Positions 8,598-15,924 of a stretch of 59,646 nucleotides of DNA are shown here, in pieces; positions within the stretch are counted from its first letter, which is position 1; each line of letters starts with the position of its first letter. The DNA lies in assembly GCA_022828145.1 (NCBI GenBank), contig JAJEJA010000008.1:1-59646 (forward strand). Reading direction: 5' to 3'. This stretch comes from Candidatus Poribacteria bacterium. GTDB lineage: Bacteria > Poribacteria > WGA-4E > WGA-3G. Under the pieces are notes generated by a model. It had not been told where the DNA came from, made no database searches, and saw only the letters and a program-made list of their open reading frames with translations. A program made the translations under genes and the position numbers.

Positions 8598-8795
8598 ATG
8601 AAAACTGGACAAAAACAGGTCAAGTCACCGCCACCATCACGGGAGAAGAAACGACATATCCTTGGTTATTTTCCGGAGGATGTTCATAAGCAATTGCAGT
8701 TGATAGGGTTTGAATAGGATAAAAGTGTCCAGTTGATGTTGACTGAAGCTTTGAATATGTATTTTACATTTCACGATAAGTCACTGATTGCATAG
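8598..8795 (+). pseudogene. Ribbon-helix-helix DNA-binding protein interrupted by an amber codon
   Basis: In a single frame the sequence reads 39 codons, TAG at 8715-8717, then 25 more codons to a TAG at 8793. The product would run KSPPPSREKKRHILGYFPED, VHKQLQLIGFE, stop, DKSVQLMLTEALNMYFTF. This matches small ribbon-helix-helix (ParG/antitoxin-like) proteins of the kind RPPxREGKKxIxxYFxPEVxKQLKxIAxExDxSVQxLLxEALN, with the stop replacing one residue in the linker between the two helices. One substitution would restore it. No toxin gene is visible next to it. It could be a plasmid-partition or antitoxin relic. Confidence 0.65.
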
Positions 8796-8815
8796 TAATA
8801 TAGAGGAGATACACT

Positions 8816-9505
8816 ATGGTCATAAAGATTATTGGTTATGTTACAGAGTTACACGGACGGAGAGGTTTTACGATTAAGATTACGGAAGATAATGTTGAAG
8901 ATGAAAAAGGGAAACACCCTAACGTTTCAAAAGAAAAAAGGATTGACTTAAGGAGATATTCTTTCCTTAACAATTCTGATAAATTAGTAACTGGGGATGA
9001 TTCAAGCATAAACGAGTTCAATGAACTTGCTTTAACCATTGAATCGTTAAAAAAAGGTGATAGGGTAGAGTGCCATGTATATATAGTTGACGAAAAAAAC
9101 GAGGACAATGAAACTGTTTTTTATATTAACAGACATCCAATTGACAAAAAAAACTACACTGAATTTACCTTATGGTTACATCTCGGCTCTAATATGTTTC
9201 AGCGATTAGAAGTTGATACACGAGAGACAATAAAATACCGAAAGAGAAACTATTATATGGATAGAAACAGGGCGATATGTGAAAAAATATGTGGTGATTC
9301 AACGTATAGGTACAAAAAAGTATGGTGGACAAAGATAAATCCTAAATTGCTTTTTCCAATATTTGCAGGGATATGGTTTAAGACCAAAGTGTCTAAACTA
9401 TGGAGTTATTTGTCTGCTAAAAGTTTAGCTGTATTGGGTATTATTTTAGGTATAATAGGAATTATTGTAACCATATTAATAGGAATATTAGGAATCATCT
9501 TCTGA
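8816..9505 (+). CDS. Unknown protein with a carboxy-terminal membrane hairpin
   Basis: A 229-aa protein with a good ribosome site (GAGGAG) just before the ATG. Residues about 1-115 look like a compact beta-rich domain (IIGYVTELHGRRGFTIKITE, SLKKGDRVECHVYIVDEKN), a possible OB-type fold but not a firm match. A basic, aromatic middle (about 140-180) leads to a Gly/Ile-rich membrane segment at the carboxy end (about 205-229, GIILGIIGIIVTILIGILGI). Low G+C, like the rest of the island. A carboxy-terminal membrane anchor in a defence-like setting is compatible with an effector, but there is no direct evidence for that. Confidence 0.65.
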   Translation: MVIKIIGYVTELHGRRGFTIKITEDNVEDEKGKHPNVSKEKRIDLRRYSFLNNSDKLVTGDDSSINEFNELALTIESLKKGDRVECHVYIVDEKNEDNETVFYINRHPIDKKNYTEFTLWLHLGSNMFQRLEVDTRETIKYRKRNYYMDRNRAICEKICGDSTYRYKKVWWTKINPKLLFPIFAGIWFKTKVSKLWSYLSAKSLAVLGIILGIIGIIVTILIGILGIIF

Positions 9506-9829
9506 ATATGATTATGGGATGGTTTAAAAAAGACATGGACGATGCTGCAATACATTGCCCATGTCGTCAATAATCTTGTATAGGAGTGCCTTGACGCGGC
9601 TTGTCTCGTCTCGTTTCGACTTGTCGCAATGGTTTGGAAAGTTATGAGACGAATTGGTCCGGTTTGTCTCGGATTGTCGCTGTGGTTCGCCTTGACGCGG
9701 TTCGGATAGTCGCTATGGCTTAATTTGGATTGTTAGCACCTACTCAATTCGGTGGTTGCAATAACGAATCTACTTAAAAACTAAGGAAATTATACAACAC
9801 GATTTGAAAATACGCAAATAAAATTTCGT

Positions 9830-9859
9830 AACGCTCGGTGCTATGTGCCGAGCGTTTTT
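9830..9859 (+). terminator. Rho-independent terminator
   Basis: AACGCTCGG (9830-9838) pairs perfectly with CCGAGCGTT (9848-9856) across a 9-nt loop, followed by a T-run and TTTTGCTTTT. It is the nearest terminator for transcripts from the 8816 gene. Confidence 0.75.
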
Positions 9860-9996
9860 GCTTTTAGCCTCAAAACTTGCTATGTCTCTGAGAAGTAGCA
9901 TCAGTCCCATTCAAATAGTAATTGTCTACATCGGTTAAACATTATATACTTATGCTTAACAAAAGAATTTGCACGAATGTAGTTAGACAGCAGACA

Positions 9997-10169
9997 TGGT
10001 GTGTAAAGTCTTTGTAACTTAAGAAAAAGGATCGCTAAACCCTTGCTCCAGCGGAGCAATATGTCTATAGAAAAAGGCTTGTCAACGGGCTGCACTCCAG
10101 CGGAGTGCTATGTAGACAAAACCGCACATAAGCAAAAAATCAATGCTTTGCCAAAAACTTTACACCCCC
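9997..10169. mobile_element. MITE-like element, copy 2 (with two internal palindromes)
   Basis: The ends GGTGTGTAAAGTCTTTG and CCAAAAACTTTACACCCCC are the same terminal inverted repeats as at 18256-18438. The interior holds two near-palindromes, GCTCCAGCGGAGC and ACTCCAGCGGAGT, and CAATATGTCTATAGAAAAA. About 120 bp of it recurs inverted at 15139-15260. Confidence 0.65.
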
Positions 10170-10199
10170 GGCAAATGACCCTGGGGGACATTTTTTGTG

Positions 10200-10228
10200 T
10201 TGACATTTTTTGCAACCAATAATACAAT
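10200..10228 (+). promoter_or_regulatory. Sigma70-type promoter
   Basis: TTGACA (10200-10205), 17 nt, TACAAT (10223-10228). It lies 290 nt before the decayed gene at 10520 and probably drives transcription through it into the methyltransferase gene. There is no terminator between them that I can see. Confidence 0.65.
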
Positions 10229-10519
10229 TTAGTGAAGTTGAATACAACATACGGTTTTTACGTAAATATCAGGGATTTTCATACATGGTAAAGTTTTCAA
10301 TCCCAACACGAACCGAATCCAATGGACGAGGGATCTGAGCAACGGCATCTGCCCGGATCCGACACTTTTAGGTTAGTTTGAATAGATCCTATGGAACCCT
10401 GAATCTATTCCACATTTTTCATAATACCAAACGCGTATTCTGCCGGATGCTGTTCTATTAGAAAACTCAAGATCCTACTTATGAAGCATAAACTGATTTT
10501 ACAGAAAAGGAGATACAAA

Positions 10520-10663
10520 ATGAATGTCAAACAAAAGTAAGGGTATTTGTTCATCGGATGTCTATTCACAATTGCAGGATACATCCTTGCATCACTGGGC
10601 GGTGCTATACATGCACAACAAAATGAACAGGCAATTGATAAAAGCGTTTGCCGAGAATTGTAA
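10520..10663 (+). pseudogene. Second, decayed copy of the amino-terminal membrane module
   Basis: AGGAGATACAAAATG starts a frame MNVKQK, TAA (10538-10540), then GYLFIGCLFTIAGYILASLG, AIHAQQNEQAIDKSVCREL, TAA at 10661. It matches the module at 2171-2338 nearly residue for residue but has an early ochre codon. Both copies end at CREL or shortly after, so the decay or truncation point is shared. The same frame beyond the stop still looks gene-like for about 45 codons with another stop (NDNGAIQTYKDGWRDH), suggesting that a longer gene has eroded. Confidence 0.65.
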
Positions 10664-10775
10664 AATGACAATGGGGCTATACAAACCTACAAAGACGGTT
10701 GGAGAGATCACTAAACCTACAATCGTGAAGAATCCGAGATTTATCTTGCATTAGGGAATTATAGGGAGACATATT

Positions 10776-11759
10776 ATGGCGAGAAATCAGTCTCTGCATG
10801 CTGCGAATAAGGCAAAGTATGATGAATTTTACACACAACTCCCGGACATTGAGAAAGAGTTAAAGCATTACAAGGAGCATTTTCGAGGCAAGACTGTTTA
10901 CTGCAATTGTGACGATCCCACAATCAGCAAATTCTTTCACTACTTTAAGATGAAGTTCGCGGAACTTGGACTCAAAAAACTCCTCACAACATGCTACAAA
11001 AATCAGGATCCAAACCTATTCAGTGAACACGACAGCGAAACCGCTGTCAGACTTGAGTATATCGGTAATGGAACAGAACCCGTTGAATTTCAACTCAATG
11101 AAGATGGTGATTTCAGGAGCCAGGAATGTATTGAGTTGCTTAAACAAGCAGATATAGTGGTTACAAATCCACCGTTTTCACTGTTCAGGGAGTATATCGC
11201 GCAACTGATTGAATACGACAAGAAATTTGTCGTCATTGGAAGCATGAATGCGATAACATACAAAGAGGTCTTTCCCCTAATCAAAAGTGGCAGGTTGTGG
11301 CTTGGTCATGGTCCAGCTGGCAAGGATATGCTTTTTGATGTGCCGAAAGATTATGCACGTGAATTGGTCGAAACCAAAAGAGAGGGCAGTGCTTATAGAC
11401 GGGTAGATAACGTCGTAAAAGGTAGGTTAGGAAACGCTGTTTGGTTTGCCAACCTCGACCATAGAAAACGGCACGAAGACCTAATCCTTTACAAGAAATA
11501 CTCTCCTGATGAATATCCGAAGTACGATAATTACGATGCCATCAATGTAAATAGAGTAGATGATATTCCAAAAAGTTATGCTGGAGAAATGGGTGTACCG
11601 ATTACCTTCTTGGACAAACACAACCCTAAACAGTTTGAAATTATCGGTTTGGATCGACCTCTCATAACCCAGCTAACAGGCAAGCAGAGCAGATTTAAAA
11701 TCAAAGGCAAAGAGATTTATGCGCGAATAATCATCCGCAACAGGAGGTTACAACAATGA
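10776..11759 (+). CDS. EcoRI-type adenine-specific DNA methyltransferase
   Basis: A 327-aa N6-adenine methyltransferase, the length of M.EcoRI. The catalytic motif NPPF is at residues 131-134 (IVVTNPPFSLFREY). The amino part has the EcoRI-family pattern KAKYDEFYTQLPDIEKEL, then VYCNCDDPTISKFFHYFK, and GAVIGSMNAI-like IGSMNAITYKEVFPL after the motif. It has an AGGGAG ribosome site. The stop overlaps the start of the DUF262-HNH gene (ATGA), as in a restriction-modification pair. It would protect host sites; the recognition sequence cannot be predicted here. Confidence 0.9.
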   Translation: MARNQSLHAANKAKYDEFYTQLPDIEKELKHYKEHFRGKTVYCNCDDPTISKFFHYFKMKFAELGLKKLLTTCYKNQDPNLFSEHDSETAVRLEYIGNGTEPVEFQLNEDGDFRSQECIELLKQADIVVTNPPFSLFREYIAQLIEYDKKFVVIGSMNAITYKEVFPLIKSGRLWLGHGPAGKDMLFDVPKDYARELVETKREGSAYRRVDNVVKGRLGNAVWFANLDHRKRHEDLILYKKYSPDEYPKYDNYDAINVNRVDDIPKSYAGEMGVPITFLDKHNPKQFEIIGLDRPLITQLTGKQSRFKIKGKEIYARIIIRNRRLQQ

Positions 11760-12841
11760 AAATCGAGTTGTTAGACCTTACAGTGCAAGAGCTTGTCAAG
11801 GATTACAACGACGATGGCGAAGGCGGTGTGACCGGCTACGGCGGCAAATTGGATATACGACCACCATTTCAACGGGAGTTTATCTACAACGATAAGGAAC
11901 GCAATGCAGTCATTGACTCCATCCTGAAAGGATTCCCGTTGAACGTGATGTATTGGGCAGACCGAGAAGACGATACGTTCGAAATCATTGACGGACAGCA
12001 GCGTACAATCTCTATTGCACAATATGTGGCTGGAGATTTTTCGTTCAATGATTTATACTTCCACAATCTAACACCAGATAAAAAAGAATTGATATTGAAT
12101 TACGAGTTGATGGTCTACGTGTGTACCGGGACTGACAGCGAAAAGTTGGAGTGGTTCAAGACGATCAACATCGCGGGAAAGGTGTTGACCAATCAAGAGT
12201 TGCGTAATGCTGTTTACGCTGGACCCTGGTTGTCAGATGCAAAGCGATATTTCAGTCGGACCGGTTGCGCTGCATACAAAATCGCAAATGCCTTTGTCAA
12301 TGGTTCTCCAATCCGACAAGACTACTTGGAGACAGTGATTAAGTGGATCAGCAAAGAATCAATTGAGGACTACATGGGGAAACATCAGCACGACGAAGAC
12401 GCGTTACCCCTATGGGAGTATTTTCAATCGGTGATCGATTGGGTTGAATCCACTTTCACGAACACAAGACCAAAATTCATGAAGGGCGTAGATTGGGGTT
12501 CACTGTATAACGCCTTTAAAGACTCCGTCCTTGACGCTGAAGAGATTGAGCAGGAAACCGCCCGTCTTATACTTGACGATGATGTCACACAAAAAAAGGG
12601 TATATACCCATACATTCTCACTGGCGAGGAGAAACACCTTAACATACGCGCCTTTACAGAAAGCATAAAGCAAAAGGTCTACGAAAAACAGGAAACCATT
12701 TGCGTTATTTGTGACGACAAATTCACAATCAAAGAGATGGAAGCAGACCACATCACCCCCTGGTCTGCAGGAGGCAAGACCAACGAGGATAATTGTCAGA
12801 TGCTCTGTAAAAAGTGTAATAGGGAGAAGTCCGCACTATAA
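11756..12841 (+). CDS. DUF262 (GmrS-like) protein with carboxy-terminal HNH nuclease domain
   Basis: A 361-aa protein. The DUF262/ParB-like domain (residues about 5-250) carries PPFQREFIY (36-44) and IDGQQRT (78-84), the nucleotide-binding motif of GmrSD/BrxU-type restriction proteins. The carboxy end (about 305-361) is a zinc HNH domain: CVICDDKF, EADHITPWSAGG, NCQMLCKKCNREK. Coupled translation with the adenine methylase (overlap ATGA, AGGAGG ribosome site) argues that it is the restriction subunit of the pair. DUF262 enzymes are best known as modification-dependent nucleases, so the pairing with a protective methylase is notable. Confidence 0.85.
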   Translation: MKIELLDLTVQELVKDYNDDGEGGVTGYGGKLDIRPPFQREFIYNDKERNAVIDSILKGFPLNVMYWADREDDTFEIIDGQQRTISIAQYVAGDFSFNDLYFHNLTPDKKELILNYELMVYVCTGTDSEKLEWFKTINIAGKVLTNQELRNAVYAGPWLSDAKRYFSRTGCAAYKIANAFVNGSPIRQDYLETVIKWISKESIEDYMGKHQHDEDALPLWEYFQSVIDWVESTFTNTRPKFMKGVDWGSLYNAFKDSVLDAEEIEQETARLILDDDVTQKKGIYPYILTGEEKHLNIRAFTESIKQKVYEKQETICVICDDKFTIKEMEADHITPWSAGGKTNEDNCQMLCKKCNREKSAL

Positions 12842-12972
12842 AATCTGCCCCCCCTATGTTCAAGTATAACACTGGATACTCAAAACACTGCCAGACAAAT
12901 AAGACTGACTCACACCATCGGATTATCCATCTGCCTGCCCAATGGATATAACCCAGACCCAGATCAGAAAGT

Positions 12973-13002
12973 TTGATCACAGGTAATTGAAACTGCTATA
13001 AT
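12973..13002 (+). promoter_or_regulatory. Possible promoter of the second TIR-like gene
   Basis: TTGATC (12973-12978), 18 nt, TATAAT (12997-13002). The start codon is only 14 nt downstream of TATAAT, with GGAGG between, so transcription would start very close to the ribosome site. This weakens the call. Confidence 0.35.
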
Positions 13003-13015
13003 ATGGAGGTTTTAT

Positions 13016-13408
13016 ATGAACAATCGTAAAGTCCGAGTCTTTCTAAGCTTTGAGTTCGACAAAGACAATAATCTTCACAGCAACTTTTATGCACAGGCAG
13101 AAACATCTTCGGAATATAAGATTATAGACACATCCCTTAATGAACAGTACCATCCAGATGCAGCCTGGCTAAAGAAAGCACGCAAGCAAATAGAAAATTC
13201 AGACATCGTGATTGTGATGCTCGGAGATGACACACATAGTGCGCCGGGTGTAATAAAAGAGGTGAACGAAACGCGTCAACAGAAAAAACGTATTTTCCAA
13301 ATACGACCACAGAAACGATCATCAGCAAAAGTAAAAGGGGCAGGTGAGGTAATCTCGTGGAAATGGACGAAAATTGACGCAATGATCACCAAACTCCTGC
13401 CAACATAA
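13016..13408 (+). CDS. Stand-alone TIR-like (MTH538/DUF1863) protein
   Basis: A 130-aa protein that is a single TIR-like domain: KVRVFLSFEFDKDNNLHSNF, EYKIIDTSLNEQYH, WLKKARKQIENSDIVIVMLG, DDTHSAPGVIKEVNETRQQ, RIFQIRPQ. Order and spacing fit the ThsB/MTH538 family, of a different subtype from the one at 7346. It has GGAGG before the ATG. It follows the restriction gene by 174 nt on the same strand and converges with DUF932. Such proteins usually signal to a separate effector, which is not visible adjacent to it. Confidence 0.8.
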   Translation: MNNRKVRVFLSFEFDKDNNLHSNFYAQAETSSEYKIIDTSLNEQYHPDAAWLKKARKQIENSDIVIVMLGDDTHSAPGVIKEVNETRQQKKRIFQIRPQKRSSAKVKGAGEVISWKWTKIDAMITKLLPT

Positions 13409-13433
13409 GGTAACCCACCTTAAGACATTACGT

Positions 13434-14492
13434 CTAACCCCGCAGTGTAATTGTTTTCTGTCGTAGCAAGGCGCGCATTAAGACTTGTATTTCCACCATC
13501 TTTTTAAATTGCGTTTGTATTGACCCTTGCTGGCTTGCGATCCAACTCAACACTTGACTTATATCATAAGCATTGCGTGCGGGTGAAAAAGCACCCGGTA
13601 CCTCCGTTACCGATCTTGGATCAAGCGTTAGCTCATGATACAGTGTTCCTTGTTTCTTTTTTTTATTTATGAACTTACCATCGCACCCTGTTTTTGCGAT
13701 GTGATAGGCTCTTGCTGCTGCGTAAATCCCCCATTTGTTAGACACGGACTTCTCAAGCCACTGTTCAATCGGAACAGCCTCTGGTCTCGCTTCTGTCAAG
13801 TTTTGGATACATACCGGTTTTTCAAACCAGAAGCGAAGCTGCTGCTGTTGTTTATCAACTTGTTTGAGTTGCGATTGTAGAAACTTGCCAATCTCATCTG
13901 CAATATACACCGTGCTCGGTTTGTGTTTCAGTTTTATCTTAAAATTCTTACCGCAAACCATACCATTGCTACAGACAAGCCGATACCATAATAAGTTTAT
14001 TTCTAAGGGGGTCGTCTTATCAACCGAGTTCAAGACATTCACTGTCAGGTTCATATCATGGGTATCACCTGGATGAAAACGCGTGCTTGTTGGTGAATCA
14101 AAACTATAGGCAGGTAACGTAACACTTAACCACATGCGTTCTCCGAATTCTGTCAGACACAACTCGGATGCCAAACTATTCGGTTCTAAACCTTTTGACA
14201 ACAGTACGCCCCCTAATACATCAAACAGCTCATGATGTTGAATCAGTTTATACTTTTTAGAAACAGTCGCTACTGGTATTTGCTGCTGATGGGTGTCTGG
14301 CAGACAATCACGGATAATCATATCCAGGTAAGGGTTGCCTTCACCTACAACCGCACAAGGTTCTCTACTAAAGTGTGGGACTTTGTGGAATAACTCGCTC
14401 ATAGAACCTTTTTCAGTGTAGACATCTCTACCAAACCATCTACGCTTAGGACGAAAACGATGCCAGCCATATTCAGATGTTCGCTCTACCAT
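13434..14492 (-). CDS. DUF932 (phage/plasmid-like, TIGR03299-type) protein
   Basis: A 352-aa protein. The start at 14492 (MVERTSEYGW) has AAAGGAG six bases upstream; the longer frame lacks one. The DUF932 core is visible as YKLIQHHELFDVLGGVL, MNLTVNVLNSVDKTTPLEIN, and LVCSNGMVCGKNFKIKLKH. These proteins occur on plasmids, phages and integrated islands and have no firm biochemical function. It supports a mobile origin for this part of the window. It is expressed from the promoter at 14601-14629. Confidence 0.85.
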   Translation of the reverse strand: MVERTSEYGWHRFRPKRRWFGRDVYTEKGSMSELFHKVPHFSREPCAVVGEGNPYLDMIIRDCLPDTHQQQIPVATVSKKYKLIQHHELFDVLGGVLLSKGLEPNSLASELCLTEFGERMWLSVTLPAYSFDSPTSTRFHPGDTHDMNLTVNVLNSVDKTTPLEINLLWYRLVCSNGMVCGKNFKIKLKHKPSTVYIADEIGKFLQSQLKQVDKQQQQLRFWFEKPVCIQNLTEARPEAVPIEQWLEKSVSNKWGIYAAARAYHIAKTGCDGKFINKKKKQGTLYHELTLDPRSVTEVPGAFSPARNAYDISQVLSWIASQQGSIQTQFKKMVEIQVLMRALLRQKTITLRG

Positions 14493-14600
14493 AACAACTC
14501 CTTTGATAGATAATATTCGTGTCAGAGCACCTAAAACCTGTGCCAAAAATAGAATGGGTACCCTCAATTGCAAGAAAGTTGTGTTTTATTTACGAAGCGA

Positions 14601-14629
14601 ATTGTATAGTACCAAACCGAAAATGTCAA
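14601..14629 (-). promoter_or_regulatory. Sigma70-type promoter of the DUF932 gene
   Basis: On the minus strand TTGACA (14629-14624), a 17-nt spacer, TACAAT (14606-14601). It lies about 110 nt upstream of the DUF932 start. Confidence 0.7.
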
Positions 14630-14747
14630 AAGAAAACATATAAACCTTTGCTGCACAAAGTGCCGTCAACCTCTCAGCAATTTTGCACGAATAAAAAGTG
14701 GACAGCAGACATCCAAAAAGTCCGTACAAAACCAAAATAAGCTTGAC

Positions 14748-14988
14748 GGGTGTGTAAATATTTTTTCACTCTATTTGTATGAATCGCGGATTACGCGCCA
14801 GTTAACATAGCTGGCACGGAAGGGTTTTGGGAGCATTATATGACTTAGATCGGTTACTAAAGAAGCACAATCTGGAAGAATGTGCTACTGTGAAGTATTA
14901 CATTTTTGGCTACAAAGAAGCACAATCTGGAAGAATGTGTTACAACTGGTACAATCTAAGAGAATGTCTCTTATTGGTGAAGGTTAGG
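14748..14988 (-). mobile_element. MITE-like element, inverted and truncated copy 3
   Basis: Reads in reverse orientation to the copies at 1811 and 18256: end GGGTGTGTAAATATTTTTTC, then CGCGGATTACGCG, CATTATATGACTTAGATCGG, two GCACAATCTGGAAGAATGTG units and TTATTGGTGAAGGTT, where similarity ends. TTGACGGGTGTGTAAA at 14743-14758 is also the exact inverse of 15617-15632. It forms the right border of the accessory island. Confidence 0.6.
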
Positions 14989-15138
14989 TAATCAACAAAC
15001 GATTAAGAAGAATACATCCCTTGTGAATAACATCTTGATACACACACCTAGCAATCCGCGCCCATCTATGTAACTGGACGTCATCCCTGATAATCCGCGA
15101 TTCCGATAGTTAAAAGTGCCAAAATCATTACTCGTCAG

Positions 15139-15260
15139 TTTATTTACATAGCACTCCGCTGGAGTGCAGTCCGTTGACAATCTTTTTTCTATAGACATAT
15201 TGCTCCGCTGGAGCAAATGTTCAGTGATCCTTTCTCTTAAATGACAGAAACTTTACACGT
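15139..15260 (-). repeat. Inverted copy of the 9999-10120 repeat
   Basis: The reverse complement carries the same order of blocks: CGTGTAAAG end, TTGCTCCAGCGGAGCAATAT, GTCTATAGAAAAA, TTGTCAACGG, TGCACTCCAGCGGAGTGCTA, TGTA. The two copies are about 5 kb apart in opposite orientation and bracket the methylase, nuclease, TIR-like and DUF932 genes. Confidence 0.75.
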
Positions 15261-15683
15261 CCTTTCATACGAAGAGGCAGAAGAGTGTCTACCTCCTCCG
15301 CGCTTTCCGCGATTCAGACAAATTACGCGTCAGAAGGCCTGAAGGCACGGAGAACACGGAAAAAGAGTTTTGCGAAAATCACCCTATAATCATCAAATTA
15401 GCGATTCCCAAGACCCTGGCTGTAGCACATTCATCCTTGATTGTGCTTCTTTCTCCAAACACATTCATCCTTCATTACGCTTCTCTGTACTAAATTGACG
15501 CCTATGGAGTTTTGCAAAAAACAAAGCCAACTTGTGAAAGTAAACTTGAAATTCACAAGAAACCCCTTCCGCGTAATCCGCGTAATCCGCGATTCTGACA
15601 AATTGAGTACAAAAACTTTACACACCCGTCAATAGTGATAAGTGATAAGGTTGTCAACATTCAAGACCTTGTGCTTGTTACGA

Positions 15684-15818
15684 ATGGCATATAGAAATAT
15701 AGAAACTGGCGGATACCGAGAAACAAAAGGAAACGTCTGGCAGCTTGAAGATTATATTGAGGCATATCTCACACAAGGGGCAAAAATAGATGTCCATGAT
15801 GAAAACGATTCTGATTAA
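15684..15818 (+). CDS. Possible small or remnant reading frame
   Basis: A 44-codon frame (MAYRNIETGGYRE... DENDSD) whose last codons overlap another ATG. Just upstream an alternative frame reads VNIQDLVLVTNGI, which resembles the calcium-binding loop end of a dockerin, so the stretch 15650-15818 may be the eroded end of a dockerin-bearing gene. There is no good ribosome site. Weak evidence. Confidence 0.2.
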   Translation: MAYRNIETGGYRETKGNVWQLEDYIEAYLTQGAKIDVHDENDSD

Positions 15819-15924
15819 AAAAAAAATAACCTCAAAACAACCCAATTTCCTATTTTACAAAAATGCAAAAACTGATAAAATACTTGCAAGCAAATTGACG
15901 ACAACAAAAAAGGTAGGATTTCCA

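Larger units (their letters stand above)
9506..10199. other. Gene-free region with G/C-T-rich degenerate repeats, terminator and MITE-like element
   Basis: At 9591-9718 there are degenerate direct repeats (TTGACGCGG at 9591 and 9692; CGACTTGTCGCAATGG, CGGATTGTCGCTGTGG and CGGATAGTCGCTATGG at 9617, 9670 and 9703). A terminator hairpin follows at 9830, then the element at 9997-10169. No open reading frame is convincing. Confidence 0.5.
14989..15924. other. Gene-free repeat cluster
   Basis: Contains an inverted 120-bp match to 9999-10120 (at 15139-15260), a CTGTAGCACATTCATCC repeat (15420-15452), and CCGCG blocks with a TTTACACACCC end (about 15567-15628). It also holds a possible gene remnant at 15650-15818. 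No intact gene is supported. Confidence 0.55.

Noticed and set aside
8836..9108. Minus-strand frame opposite the 8816 gene
   Set aside because: No ribosome site, and the plus-strand gene has a strong one.
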